In this document: piece after piece, positions 26,233-34,759 of the stretch | Layout of the letters: every line of letters starts with the position of its first letter | Position numbering within the stretch: the first letter of the stretch is position 1 | NCBI GenBank assembly: GCA_018241225.1 | Contig: JAFEEG010000013.1 | Span: forward strand, 1-64,000 | Direction of reading: 5' to 3' | Length of the DNA: 64,000 nt | DNA from: Pseudomonadota bacterium | GTDB taxonomy: Bacteria > Pseudomonadota > Gammaproteobacteria > Burkholderiales > Burkholderiaceae_C | Position numbers and translations under genes: made by a program | Notes under the pieces: generated by a model | Told to the model about the DNA's origin: nothing | Seen by the model: the letters and a program-made list of their open reading frames with translations, nothing else | Database searches by the model: none

Positions 26233-27051
26233 TCAGCGCTGCACTGCCGCGTTGCGCCCCGCGCTCCAGTACAGCCACGCGCCGAACGCCAGCATCGGCA
26301 CGCACAGCCACTGCCCCATGCTCATGTTCAGCGCCAGCAGGCCCAGGAAGTCATCCGGCTCACGGAAGTACTCGGCCACGAAGCGGAAGAAGCCATAGCC
26401 CATGAGGAACACGGCCGCCACGCGCCGCTCCAGACGCGGCTTGCGCGCGTACAGCCACAGCAGCACGAAGAGCAGCAGGCCTTCCATCAGGAACTGATAG
26501 ACCTGCGACGGGTGGCGCGGCATCATCGATCCGCTTTGCGGAAACACCATGCCCCAGGGCAGGTCGGGGGTGGAAAAGCGCCCCCACAACTCGCCATTGA
26601 TGAAGTTGCCCACGCGGCCCGCAGCCAGCCCGGTGGGCACGCACGGCGCCACGAAATCCATCACCTGCCAGAAGGGCCGCCCGCGAGAGTGGGCATACCA
26701 GACCATCGAGCCGATCACGCCCAGCAGGCCGCCATGAAAGCTCATGCCGCCCTGCCAGACAAAGAAGATCTCCAGCGGATGCGTGAGATAGAAGCCGGGC
26801 TTGTAGAACAGGCAGTAGCCCAGGCGCCCGCCGATGACCACGCCCATCACGCCCAGGAAGAGGATGTCTTCCACGTCCTTGCGGGTCCAGGGCGTGGGCG
26901 CGCTCACCGAACGAAAGGGCTCGTGCTGCAGGCGACGGGTCGCCAGGAAGTAGAAAAGACCGAAGGCTGCGAGATAGGTCAGGCCGTACCAGTGAATGGC
27001 CACCGGCCCGAGTTGCAGCGCGATGGGATTGATCTGCGGATACATGAGCAT
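26233..27051 (-). CDS. lgt: prolipoprotein diacylglyceryl transferase
   Basis: Inner-membrane enzyme that transfers diacylglyceryl from phosphatidylglycerol to lipobox cysteines. The 272-aa product has about seven hydrophobic segments, the catalytic FHGGLLG segment near residue 100 and the Lgt signature [14 protein letters not shown] near residue 140. [12 protein letters not shown] is the family N-terminus, so I start at 27051; ATG 27045 is an alternative. It converges on the toxin gene with no spacer. Confidence 0.96.
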   Translation of the reverse strand: MLMYPQINPIALQLGPVAIHWYGLTYLAAFGLFYFLATRRLQHEPFRSVSAPTPWTRKDVEDILFLGVMGVVIGGRLGYCLFYKPGFYLTHPLEIFFVWQGGMSFHGGLLGVIGSMVWYAHSRGRPFWQVMDFVAPCVPTGLAAGRVGNFINGELWGRFSTPDLPWGMVFPQSGSMMPRHPSQVYQFLMEGLLLFVLLWLYARKPRLERRVAAVFLMGYGFFRFVAEYFREPDDFLGLLALNMSMGQWLCVPMLAFGAWLYWSAGRNAAVQR

Positions 27052-27086
27052 CGGCAGATTGTGCCCGCCCCGCGCGGGCCGGATTT

Positions 27087-27860
27087 TCAGCGCGTGGTGT
27101 AGCCGCCGTTGGCAAAAATCGTCTGGCCCGTGATCCACCAGCCTTCGGTGACCAGGAAGCGCACGATGGGTGCGATGTCCTCGATGTCGGTCAGCCCCTT
27201 CTTCGAGAACTTGCTCAGCGCCGCGGCGCTGCTGTGGTACGCGGTGGACTCCTTGCTTTCCTGGCCGTAGAAGAAGGGCGTGTCCATGGGGCCGGGGCCG
27301 ATGGCGTTTACCGAGATGCCACGCGCACCGAACTCCTTGGACGCCGCCCGCGTGTAGTGCTCCACCGGCGCCTTCGAGCCGGGGTACACCGCGTAGTCGC
27401 TGGTGTAGGCCGCCAGCAGCGAACTCACGATGGTGACGATGCTGCCGCCCTCGGCCATGGTGCGCCCGGCCTGCTGCATGAAGAAGAAGGCGGCCTTGGC
27501 GTTGGCGTCGAAGCTGCGGTCGTAGTCGGCCTCGGTCACTTCCAGGATGGGCTTCTTGATGACCACCCCGGCCGTGTTGACCGCGACGTCCACCTGGCCG
27601 AACTGCTGCACGGCCTGGTCGAACAGACGCACGTTGTTGTCGACCACCGCCAGGTCGCCCTGGACCAGCAGCACCTGCGCGCCCTTGGCCTGCAACTCGG
27701 CCGCGGTCTTTTCGGCATCGGCGCGCGAGCCGCTGCTGTTGTAGTGGATGGCGATGCCCCGGGCACCGGCGTCGACCAGCTGGTGCGCAATGAGCGCGCC
27801 CAGGTTCTTGCCGCCGCCGGCAATGACGGCGACCTTGTTTTTCAGCGTACGTGCGGACAT
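27087..27860 (-). CDS. SDR-family oxidoreductase
   Basis: Short-chain dehydrogenase, 257 aa. Cofactor motif [15 protein letters not shown] near residue 13, NTAGVVIK, catalytic Ser in IVSSLLA and Y-x3-K in [10 protein letters not shown] near residue 156. The last step of the Rossmann fold ([11 protein letters not shown]) is intact. The start at 27860 precedes the fold directly. A LysR gene is divergent with a 143-base gap, so it is probably the regulated target. Substrate unknown. Confidence 0.93.
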   Translation of the reverse strand: MSARTLKNKVAVIAGGGKNLGALIAHQLVDAGARGIAIHYNSSGSRADAEKTAAELQAKGAQVLLVQGDLAVVDNNVRLFDQAVQQFGQVDVAVNTAGVVIKKPILEVTEADYDRSFDANAKAAFFFMQQAGRTMAEGGSIVTIVSSLLAAYTSDYAVYPGSKAPVEHYTRAASKEFGARGISVNAIGPGPMDTPFFYGQESKESTAYHSSAAALSKFSKKGLTDIEDIAPIVRFLVTEGWWITGQTIFANGGYTTR

Positions 27861-28003
27861 GGAAAAGCTCCTGAATGAATGCGATGAATGAATGGATGTG
27901 TGTGACGCGGATGCCAGTCTATTGAACAGAATCTTCCGCATAAATCCAAAAATCATGGCTAGACTGTCACGCAATTTACGAACAATCGAGCACCCACTTC
28001 TTC

Positions 28004-28930
28004 ATGGACCGCATCGATCTCCTGCAGGTGTTCCTGCGCGTGGCAGAGACAGGCAGCTTCACCCGCACGGCCGACGGCCTGCAGTTGCCGCGCGGCACGG
28101 TGTCGGCGGCGGTGCAGCAGCTGGAAAGCAAGCTGGGCACCCGCCTTCTGCATCGCACCACCCGGCGCGTGGGCCTCACGCCCGATGGCGAAGTGCTGCT
28201 CGAGCGCGCCCGCGCACTCGTGGCCGACATGGAAGACCTGGAGCAGCACTTCCTGCCCACCCTGGGCAGCGTGGCCGGGCGCATCAAGGTCGACGTGCCC
28301 AGCCGCATTGCGCGCCGCCTGATCGCGCCCGCCCTGCCCGGCCTCTTCGCGCGCTACCCGGACCTGGAACTGGAGCTGGGTTCGAGCGACCGCGCCATCG
28401 ACCTGGTGCAAGAAGGCGTGGACTGCGCCTTGCGCGTGGGCCCTTTGGCCAGCAGCAGCCTGGTCGCGCGGCCGCTGGGCCGCTTCACGCTGGTCAACTG
28501 CGCCAGCCCGGCCTACCTGGAGCAGCACGGCGCGCCCGCCAGCACAGCCGATCTGCCCAAGCACTTGGCGGTGAACTACGCCTCGCCCACCAGCGGCCGT
28601 GCGTCAGCGTGGGAATGGCATGGCCGCGATGGCCAGGCCTCGTCGTCGATGCGCATGCGCAGCCAGGTGACGGCCAACAACGCCGAGACCTACATTGCCT
28701 GCGCCCTGGCCGGGCTCGGCCTGATCCAGATCCCGCTGTTCGATGTGCGCGAGCACCTCGCGGCTGGCGAACTGGTCGAGGTGCTGCCCGACGCGCGGGC
28801 AGCGGCGCTGCCGGTGCACCTGGTCTATGCGCACCGGCGCAACCTGTCGCGCCGCACGCAGGCCTTTGCGACCTGGCTCGAAGCACTGCTGGCGCCGGCC
28901 TTCGACACGGCGCCCGCGCTGCGCGCCTAG
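28004..28930 (+). CDS. LysR-family transcriptional regulator
   Basis: LTTR of 308 aa: HTH at about residues 17-36 (TRTADGLQLPRGTVSAAVQQLE), then RTTRRVGLTPDGE and a PBP2 effector domain (DLVQEGVDCALRVG, VNCASPAYLEQHG) of the CrgA/PA2877-type subgroup that often controls a divergent SDR. The shared 143-base intergenic region contains AT-rich candidate binding sequence. Its stop overlaps the convergent aquaporin stop by three bases. Confidence 0.92.
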   Translation: MDRIDLLQVFLRVAETGSFTRTADGLQLPRGTVSAAVQQLESKLGTRLLHRTTRRVGLTPDGEVLLERARALVADMEDLEQHFLPTLGSVAGRIKVDVPSRIARRLIAPALPGLFARYPDLELELGSSDRAIDLVQEGVDCALRVGPLASSSLVARPLGRFTLVNCASPAYLEQHGAPASTADLPKHLAVNYASPTSGRASAWEWHGRDGQASSSMRMRSQVTANNAETYIACALAGLGLIQIPLFDVREHLAAGELVEVLPDARAAALPVHLVYAHRRNLSRRTQAFATWLEALLAPAFDTAPALRA

Positions 28931-29709
28931 CGAAACACGCGATTGACCGACAGGCCCGCCGCCATGCCCGAGAGCTGGGCAAGCACAAAGGGAATGGCAC
29001 TCGACGGCGCAATGCCCGTGTAGGTATCGGTGAGCATCCGCCCGAGCACGCCAGCCGGGTTGGCAAAGGACGAACTGGCAGTAAACCAGATGCCCGCGCC
29101 GATATAGCACGCCGCGAGCACCGCCAGCTTGCCCGGCGGCGCACGCAGAATCACGACGACCAGCCCAGCGGTCGCCACGAATTCAGAGAGCCACTGCCCC
29201 ATGCCGGTGTGCACGCTGGTGCTCAACTGGAAGACGCTCAGGTCGAACATCGCATTGGCCAGCCAGGCGCCGAGCACGGCACCCACCAATTGCGCCGGAA
29301 CGTAGACGGCAAAGTCCCGCAGCGGCAGCTCGCGCCGCAGCAACAGCACGCTGCTGACCACGGGATTGAGGTGCGCGCCGCTCACGGGGCCAAGCGCCTC
29401 GATCAGCACATACAGCGCGAACATCGTGGCCAGGCTGTTGGCCAGCAGCGCGCTGGCACCGTCGCCACCGGCCAGGCGCTGGGCCATGATGCCCGAGCCG
29501 ACCACTGCGCACAGCAGCGCGGCCGTGCCCAGCAGTTCGGCAAACGCCTTGCGCCCGAGGCCGAAGCCCGGGCACGGCGAGACATTGGGTTCGTTGGCGG
29601 ACTCGGGCGCGGGCTGCGGCTGCCGGCGCAACAGCGCTGGCTCAGTCTCTGCTTCTATGGATTGCACATGGCTTGCGCCAGGACGCGGTGCGCGAAATTC
29701 TGGATGCAC
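28927..29709 (-). CDS. aquaporin/MIP family channel, probably from an ars locus
   Basis: Six-helix MIP channel. The two half-helix motifs are present as SGAHLNPVVS (NPV) near residue 110 and SFANPAGVLG (NPA) near residue 215. The second motif is canonical, the first has Val for Ala, as in several arsenic-linked aquaporins (AqpS). The start is uncertain: the N-terminal 50 residues from GTG 29709 are Pro/Arg-rich and overlap old arsC sequence, so the original start may be nearer the first helix (RKAFAELLGTAALL). Arsenite efflux is inferred only from the neighbouring debris. Confidence 0.82.
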   Translation of the reverse strand: MHPEFRAPRPGASHVQSIEAETEPALLRRQPQPAPESANEPNVSPCPGFGLGRKAFAELLGTAALLCAVVGSGIMAQRLAGGDGASALLANSLATMFALYVLIEALGPVSGAHLNPVVSSVLLLRRELPLRDFAVYVPAQLVGAVLGAWLANAMFDLSVFQLSTSVHTGMGQWLSEFVATAGLVVVILRAPPGKLAVLAACYIGAGIWFTASSSFANPAGVLGRMLTDTYTGIAPSSAIPFVLAQLSGMAAGLSVNRVFR

Positions 29710-29850
29710 GGGAACAGCTTGTAGTTGTCGGGTTGGGCACGGTTCATCGGGCGCGTCGAGCGCGCAGTCCTCGCCTAGGCAGCTGTTCTCGGTGAGATGG
29801 GCAAGCAGCTCATCAGCGCGCTCGATGTGGCGCGGTCGATGAGGTCACTC
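29656..29850 (-). pseudogene. remnant of arsR end and arsC start
   Basis: Minus-strand reading gives ERADELLAHLTENSCLGEDC (like an ArsR C-terminus) and, overlapping in another frame from ATG 29747, MNRAQPDNYKLFPCIQNFAH followed by RVLAQAMCNP and a stop near 29656. This lines up with the start of low-molecular-weight arsenate reductases (the P-loop C-x-x-N-x-A-R), but the P-loop Arg position holds His and the gene ends after 30 codons. Order and spacing (arsR, arsC, aquaporin) fit a decayed ars operon. Matches are by eye and moderate. Confidence 0.45.
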
Positions 29851-29900
29851 ACGGCCCGGGACGCTCTTGGGGTCGCCAGGCCGGCATTCGGCAATTCCTT

Positions 29901-29930
29901 GAGGGGCGAAATTATGGCTGATCGCCCCTC
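29901..29930. repeat. inverted repeat downstream of the LysR gene
   Basis: GAGGGGCGA (29901-29909) and TCGCCCCTC (29922-29930) form a perfect 9-bp stem with a 12-base loop, 45 bases beyond the LysR stop. There is no T-tract, so it may be a weak terminator or a mRNA 3'-end structure. Confidence 0.5.
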
Positions 29931-29974
29931 GCTTTACGCCTGTTTCATTGGTGGCAAGCCGTTCCGCTGCCGGC

Positions 29975-30913
29975 TCAATTTTCCTGGCGTTCCCGCACGA
30001 ATTCGACAAAGCGCGACAGCGCCGGATTGGCCACCTCGTCGGGCCACACCAGGCTGGTTTCGCAGCGCGGCAGCGCGGGTGCTGCGCGCCGCCGGCCCTC
30101 GGGTGCCAGCTCGTCGGCGGCGCGGTAGACCACGCCTGCGCGGCGAAACTGCGTGACGCTCTCGGGCACCCAGGCCACGCCGATGCCACCGGACACCAGG
30201 TTCACGATGGTCTGCATCTGGATGGCTTCCTGCGCCAGCTGCGGCACGCGGCCTGCCGCGTGGTAGAGCGCAAAGATGGCGTCGTGCAGCGAAGGCACGA
30301 TGCGGCGCGGGAAGATGACCAGCGGCTCATCGAGCACCTGCACTAATGTCAGCTTGCGGGCCCGCGCCAGTGCGTGACGGGCCGGCAGCGCCAGCGTGAG
30401 CGGTTCCTCGGACACGGCCAGCCGCTGCAGCCCGGCCGGCGCGGCGCCGGGCGAATGCAGCATCAACCCGGCATCGATCTCGCCGCGCGCAAAGGCCTCG
30501 AGCTGCACGTCGCCGGTGGCCTCCACCAGCTCCAGCGCCACCTCGGGGCACAACTGGCGAAACTCGCGCACCCAGTCGGGCAGCTTCTCGAAGCCGACGG
30601 TGGAAACAAAGCCGATGCGCACCCGCCCCACCTGCCCGGCAGCCGCCGCGCGCGCACGCTGCGGCAGCGCCTGCGCGCGGGCCAGCAGCTCGCGCACATC
30701 AGGCAGCAGGGCCTCGCCAGCGGGCGTGAGCGCCACGCGGCGGCGGGTGCGGTCGAACAGCACCACGCCCAGGGTCTTCTCCAACTGCGCGATGGCCTGG
30801 GTGACGGGTGGCTGCGTCATGTTCAGCCGCTGGGCCGCGCGGCCGAAGTGCAGTTCTTCGGCCACGGCCACGAACTGGCGCCAGGCGCGAAGGTCGATCT
30901 GGCTTTCTTTCAT
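29975..30913 (-). CDS. LysR-family transcriptional regulator, divergent from ilvD
   Basis: LTTR of 312 aa; the N-terminal HTH reads HFGRAAQRLNMTQPPVTQAI near residues 22-41, followed by RTRRRVALTPAGEALL, and an effector domain with IGFVSTVGFEKLPDWV and GGIGVAWVPESV. Gene order suggests it controls ilvD and/or itself: starts are 110 bases apart and the gap holds two palindromic elements. A role in branched-chain amino-acid control is inference. Confidence 0.92.
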   Translation of the reverse strand: MKESQIDLRAWRQFVAVAEELHFGRAAQRLNMTQPPVTQAIAQLEKTLGVVLFDRTRRRVALTPAGEALLPDVRELLARAQALPQRARAAAAGQVGRVRIGFVSTVGFEKLPDWVREFRQLCPEVALELVEATGDVQLEAFARGEIDAGLMLHSPGAAPAGLQRLAVSEEPLTLALPARHALARARKLTLVQVLDEPLVIFPRRIVPSLHDAIFALYHAAGRVPQLAQEAIQMQTIVNLVSGGIGVAWVPESVTQFRRAGVVYRAADELAPEGRRRAAPALPRCETSLVWPDEVANPALSRFVEFVRERQEN

Positions 30914-30945
30914 ATACCGAGCATATCAATCGGCATTGAAAAATG

Positions 30946-30959
30946 GATTGGAACCAATC
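30946..30959. promoter_or_regulatory. palindrome GATTGGAACCAATC, candidate LysR site
   Basis: A perfect 14-bp palindrome in the LysR/ilvD intergenic region. A second dyad-like, AT-rich element (ATATACCGAGCATAT, 30912-30926) lies over the LysR start. This two-site arrangement is typical of an LTTR that controls itself and a divergent gene. Confidence 0.55.
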
Positions 30960-31023
30960 AATCAGAAGTCCGATACTCCGTGTTCCCCCTTTGGGTCCCC
31001 CACGATTGAAGAGACACCACACC

Positions 31024-32718
31024 ATGGACACCAAGCCGATCCAGATCAACCGCCGCAGTGCCAACATCACCGAAGGCAAGGCGCGCGCCGCCAACCGCTC
31101 CATGTTCTATGCCATGGGCTACCAGGAAAGCGACTTCAAGAAGCCCATGGTGGGCGTGGCCAACGGCCACAGCACCATCACGCCGTGCAACTCGGGCCTG
31201 CAGAAGCTGGCCGACGCAGCCATCGAGGGCATCGAGGAATCCGGCGGCAACGCCCAGGTGTTCGGCACGCCTACCATTTCCGACGGCATGGCCATGGGCA
31301 CCGAGGGCATGAAGTACTCGCTGGTCAGCCGCGAAGTCATTTCCGATTGCATCGAGACCTGCGTGGGCGGCCAGTGGATGGACGGCGTGGTCGTGGTCGG
31401 TGGCTGCGACAAGAACATGCCCGGCGGCATGATGGGCATGCTGCGCGCCAACGTGCCGGCCATCTACGTGTACGGCGGCACCATCCTGCCGGGCAAGTGG
31501 AAGGGCCAGGACCTGAACATCGTCAGCGTGTTCGAAGCCGTGGGCGAGAACGCCGCCGGCAAGATCACCGACCAGGAACTGAAGGACATCGAGCAGCACG
31601 CCATTCCCGGCACCGGCTCGTGCGGCGGCATGTACACCGCCAACACCATGTCCAGCGCCTTCGAGGCCCTGGGCATGAGCCTGCCCTACTCGTCCACCAT
31701 GGCCAACCCGCACGACGAGAAGCAGAACTCGGCCAAGGAATCGGCCAAGGTGCTGATCGAGGCTATCAAGAAGGACATCAAGCCGCGCGACATCGTGACC
31801 AAGAAGGCCATCGAGAACGCGGTGGCCGTGATCATGGCCACGGGCGGCTCCACCAATGCGGTGCTGCACTTCCTGGCCATCGCCCACGCAGCCGGCGTGG
31901 AGTGGACCATCGACGACTTCGAGCGCATCCGCCAGAAGACCCCCGTCATCTGCGACCTCAAGCCCAGCGGCAAGTACCTGGCCGTGGACCTGCACCAGGC
32001 CGGCGGCATTCCGCAAGTCATGAAGGTGCTGCTGAACGCGGGCCTGCTGCATGGCGATTGCCTGACCATCACCGGCAAGACCATCGCCGAAACGCTGGCC
32101 GACGTGCCGGACGCCCCGCGCGCCGACCAGGACGTGATCCGCTCCATCGACAAGCCCATGTACGAGCAGGGCCATCTGGCCATCCTCAAGGGCAACCTCT
32201 CGCCCGAAGGCGCGGTCGCCAAGATCACCGGCCTGAAGAACCCGGTCATCACCGGCCCGGCCCGCGTGTTCGACGACGAGCAGTCGGCCCTGGCGGCCAT
32301 CCTGGCCGGCAAGATCAAGGCCGGCGACGTGATGGTGCTGCGCTACCTGGGCCCCAAGGGCGGCCCGGGCATGCCCGAGATGCTGGCCCCCACCGGTGCG
32401 CTCATCGGCGCGGGCCTGGGCGAAAGCGTGGGCCTGATCACCGACGGCCGCTTCTCCGGCGGCACCTGGGGCATGGTGGTGGGCCACGTGGCGCCTGAGG
32501 CGGCGGCCGGCGGCAACATCGCCTTCGTGAAGGAAGGCGACTCCATCACCATCGACGCGCACAAGCTGCTGCTGGAGCTGAATGTGCCCGAGGCCGAACT
32601 GGCCAAGCGCCGCGAAGGCTGGACGCCGCCCGCTCCGCGCTACACGCGCGGCGTGCAGGCCAAGTTTGCGTTCAACGCATCGAGCGCCAGCTCGGGCGCC
32701 GTGCTGGACAAGTTCTGA
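31024..32718 (+). CDS. ilvD: dihydroxy-acid dehydratase
   Basis: Fe-S dehydratase of the isoleucine/valine pathway (2,3-dihydroxy-3-methyl acids to 2-keto acids). The 564-aa protein has the signature [13 protein letters not shown] near residue 125 with a cluster Cys, [12 protein letters not shown] near residue 198, and [11 protein letters not shown] near residue 475. The ATG at 31024 starts [20 protein letters not shown], usual for the family. An upstream frame extension has no family sequence. A strong terminator follows. Confidence 0.97.
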   Translation: MDTKPIQINRRSANITEGKARAANRSMFYAMGYQESDFKKPMVGVANGHSTITPCNSGLQKLADAAIEGIEESGGNAQVFGTPTISDGMAMGTEGMKYSLVSREVISDCIETCVGGQWMDGVVVVGGCDKNMPGGMMGMLRANVPAIYVYGGTILPGKWKGQDLNIVSVFEAVGENAAGKITDQELKDIEQHAIPGTGSCGGMYTANTMSSAFEALGMSLPYSSTMANPHDEKQNSAKESAKVLIEAIKKDIKPRDIVTKKAIENAVAVIMATGGSTNAVLHFLAIAHAAGVEWTIDDFERIRQKTPVICDLKPSGKYLAVDLHQAGGIPQVMKVLLNAGLLHGDCLTITGKTIAETLADVPDAPRADQDVIRSIDKPMYEQGHLAILKGNLSPEGAVAKITGLKNPVITGPARVFDDEQSALAAILAGKIKAGDVMVLRYLGPKGGPGMPEMLAPTGALIGAGLGESVGLITDGRFSGGTWGMVVGHVAPEAAAGGNIAFVKEGDSITIDAHKLLLELNVPEAELAKRREGWTPPAPRYTRGVQAKFAFNASSASSGAVLDKF

Positions 32719-32751
32719 TCACGCGCTGGCTTCGTGCCAGCCCTGCAGGAC

Positions 32752-32780
32752 AGCCAGCCTTCCGGGGCTGGCTTTTTTTT
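32752..32780 (+). terminator. Rho-independent terminator after ilvD
   Basis: AGCCAGCC (32752-32759) pairs with GGCTGGCT (32766-32773) around a 6-base loop and is followed by an unbroken T-run, 33 bases beyond the ilvD stop. Confidence 0.95.
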
Positions 32781-32910
32781 GCCCCGGCCAAAGCGGCTGT
32801 CCTTCACGCCAAGGGATGCTGTCCTACCGGACATTGCGCACAGCACGCGCGCTCGCCCAAGGCCCTGCGGGATTAACGTCGAAGCCTTGATTTACATCCG
32901 GGTTCGACCA

Positions 32911-33132
32911 ATGCGCGCCATACGTTCAACAAGTCTCGCCGCCATGGCTGTGCCGCTGATGCTTGCCGCCTGCAGTTCCTCCCCGCCTCGCTATTCAAAG
33001 ACCGAGGAGGACGCCAAGACAGCCGTGTCCGAATGCGAGTACCAGATCCGGCTGAACAAGACACCGAAGGGTGATCAGGACGAACTTCGCAACCTGTGCA
33101 TGCAGGGCAAGGGCTACCGCGAAGGCAAGTAG
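32911..33132 (+). CDS. small lipoprotein of unknown function
   Basis: A 73-aa protein with a signal peptide and lipobox (AVPLMLAACSSSP; Cys near residue 21), then a short charged region with two further cysteines (VSECEYQIRLNKTPKG, NLCMQGKGYREGK) that could form a disulfide. No clear Shine-Dalgarno, but the lipobox supports the start. Small lipoproteins like this recur in Comamonadaceae without known function. Confidence 0.7.
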   Translation: MRAIRSTSLAAMAVPLMLAACSSSPPRYSKTEEDAKTAVSECEYQIRLNKTPKGDQDELRNLCMQGKGYREGK

Positions 33133-33166
33133 TGCGGCGAGCGCCGTATCGGCGTAATGTGGCGCC

Positions 33167-33706
33167 CTGACCCTACGCCGCGTACTGCTTGCTATTGCCG
33201 TCCTTGTCGCCACGGGCGCCTGGCTGAGCTTTGTCTGGTGGATGACGACGCTCAAGCACGAGGAAGCCCCATTTCTCGACATCGACCTTTCTCAGGTTCC
33301 TCCGGGCAGCCCCAGGTTCTATACCTTCCAGCGCACGCCGCTGGCCCTGGTGCGAACCACGCACGCCATGCTCGACGACCTGCAGGCGCAGACCGCCTAC
33401 ACCTGGAGCCAGCGCCCGATAGCGGCCGATCATCCATCGTTTTTCGTCTATTCCCTGGTGAGCCCGGCCGACGGCTGCGAGGTCGAGCACGTGCCAAGGG
33501 GCGCGGACCGCTACGCACCGGCGCGCCCTTGGCAGGGTGGCTATCACGACCCCTGCCGCTTCGGCGAATGGGACTACGCCGGCCGAGCCATCAGGCAGTA
33601 CGCGGACCAGGACCCCAAGCTGCTGCAGATGGCCGACCTGGACGTGCCGGAGTTCGAGCTGAAGGAGCAGCACATCCTGCGCATTACGCGGGCTGCGAAG
33701 CCGTAG
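33167..33706 (+). CDS. membrane-anchored Rieske-like protein with degenerate cluster ligands
   Basis: From ATG 33242 the product has 154 aa, but the same frame upstream encodes a good transmembrane anchor (RRVLLAIAVLVATGAWLSFV) back to 33167 with no ATG, GTG or TTG; only CTG codons are available, or an ATG at 33157 in another frame. The C-terminal part (DGCEVEHVP ... YHDPCRFGEWDYAGRAI) resembles the two Rieske loops, but the usual Cys-x-His ... Cys-x2-His pattern is not intact. Either a CTG start or a small frameshift at the 5' end is likely. Function unknown; it may be a Rieske fold without a normal [2Fe-2S] cluster. Confidence 0.5.
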   Translation: MTLRRVLLAIAVLVATGAWLSFVWWMTTLKHEEAPFLDIDLSQVPPGSPRFYTFQRTPLALVRTTHAMLDDLQAQTAYTWSQRPIAADHPSFFVYSLVSPADGCEVEHVPRGADRYAPARPWQGGYHDPCRFGEWDYAGRAIRQYADQDPKLLQMADLDVPEFELKEQHILRITRAAKP

Positions 33707-33752
33707 GCTGGAGCCCGCATTCGCGATTGCCCGGTTGACCAAAGTCTCGCAT

Positions 33753-33764
33753 ATGGTTAACCAT
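33753..33764. promoter_or_regulatory. palindrome ATGGTTAACCAT before the GntR gene
   Basis: A perfect 12-bp palindrome centred 14 bases before the gntR ATG, with a related GGTTGACC at 33733-33740. The core TGGTTAACCA recurs before the ABC operon (34667-34676). Best read as autoregulatory operator of the adjacent GntR protein. Confidence 0.7.
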
Positions 33765-33772
33765 CTGGCGCC

Positions 33773-34552
33773 ATGTCCACCACTGCCGCCAGCCACCGCC
33801 ACGCCGCACCCGCCACGCGCAAGCACCCCGTCCATGGCGATGACCTGGATCTGGCGCCCGGCACGCCCGGCGGCGCCGACGCCAGCGTGGACATGCGCGT
33901 CTACGTCGCCATGTCCAAGGCACTGCTCAGCGGCAAGTTGCGCCCCGGCACGCCGTTGCGCGAGCGCACGCTGGCGCAGGCGCTGGACTGCACGCGCGGC
34001 GCCATCCGCAAGGTGCTGGCCCGGCTGGGCGCGGAAAAGAAGCTGGTGCTCGAGCACAACCGCGGCGCCTTCGTGCCCAACCCGTCGATCGAGGACATGC
34101 GCAGCGTCTACCGCGCCCGCCGCATCGTCGAGGCGGGCCTGATCACCACCCTGTTCGACCAGGCCTCCCCCGGGCAGACGGCCGCCCTGCGCGCCCATGT
34201 CGAGCAGGAGGAACGCGCGCACGAAGAGGGGCGCCGCGAGGACGCGATCCGCCTTTCGGGCGAATTCCACCTGCTGCTGGCGCGCATGGCCGGCAGCGCG
34301 GAATTGCTCGAATACCTGCAGCGGCTGGTGTCCAACACCGAGCTCTACATGGCGCTGTTCGACACCGCCGTGGAGCACGACAGCTGCGCTCCGCACGAGC
34401 ACGGCCAGATCATCGACGCGCTGGCCGGCAACTCGCTGCCCAAGGCGCTGGCCGCGGCCATGAAGCACCTCGACGAGGTGGAGCAGCGGGTGCTCGCCGG
34501 CGCCGCCGCAGAGCGCAAGGTCGACCTTGCCAGCCTGCTCGCCCGAGCCTAG
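33773..34552 (+). CDS. GntR-family regulator (FCD type) of the ABC/amidohydrolase operon
   Basis: FadR-subfamily regulator, 259 aa. After an N-terminal extension, the winged HTH spans about residues 45-110 (LAQALDCTRGAIRKVLARLG, LEHNRGAFVPNPS), followed by an FCD domain with metal-binding His residues (SGEFHLLLARM, EHGQIIDAL, MKHLDEVEQ). It precedes the ABC transporter operon in the same direction by 207 bases. Repeated TGGTTAACCA sites suggest it controls both itself and the operon. Confidence 0.92.
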   Translation: MSTTAASHRHAAPATRKHPVHGDDLDLAPGTPGGADASVDMRVYVAMSKALLSGKLRPGTPLRERTLAQALDCTRGAIRKVLARLGAEKKLVLEHNRGAFVPNPSIEDMRSVYRARRIVEAGLITTLFDQASPGQTAALRAHVEQEERAHEEGRREDAIRLSGEFHLLLARMAGSAELLEYLQRLVSNTELYMALFDTAVEHDSCAPHEHGQIIDALAGNSLPKALAAAMKHLDEVEQRVLAGAAAERKVDLASLLARA

Positions 34553-34663
34553 GCCACGCCGCAATTGCATGCACCAAAGCGAGCCCGGGACGGCGGAAGA
34601 CCCGCGACCGAGGGTTAACGATGTGGCCAGATCCAGCTCGCGTTGTGTACAACCTACGCATTG

Positions 34664-34677
34664 TTTGGTTAACCAAA
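34664..34677. promoter_or_regulatory. palindrome TTTGGTTAACCAAA before the ABC operon
   Basis: A perfect 14-bp palindrome sharing the core TGGTTAACCA with the site before the GntR gene; a TTGACA hexamer follows at 34692-34697. A further GGTTAACG half-match lies at 34614-34621. Probably the operator by which the GntR protein controls the transporter and amidohydrolase genes. Confidence 0.7.
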
Positions 34678-34759
34678 TTAGTTTCATTCTGTTGACATCG
34701 CGCCGCCAACCGAAACCGCGGCATCGCCCACCTTCCCCTGCCCTTCCGGAGTACGTTCC

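Noticed and set aside
30958..32562. Long open frames on both strands over ilvD
   Set aside because: Shadows of the intact, well-conserved ilvD frame.
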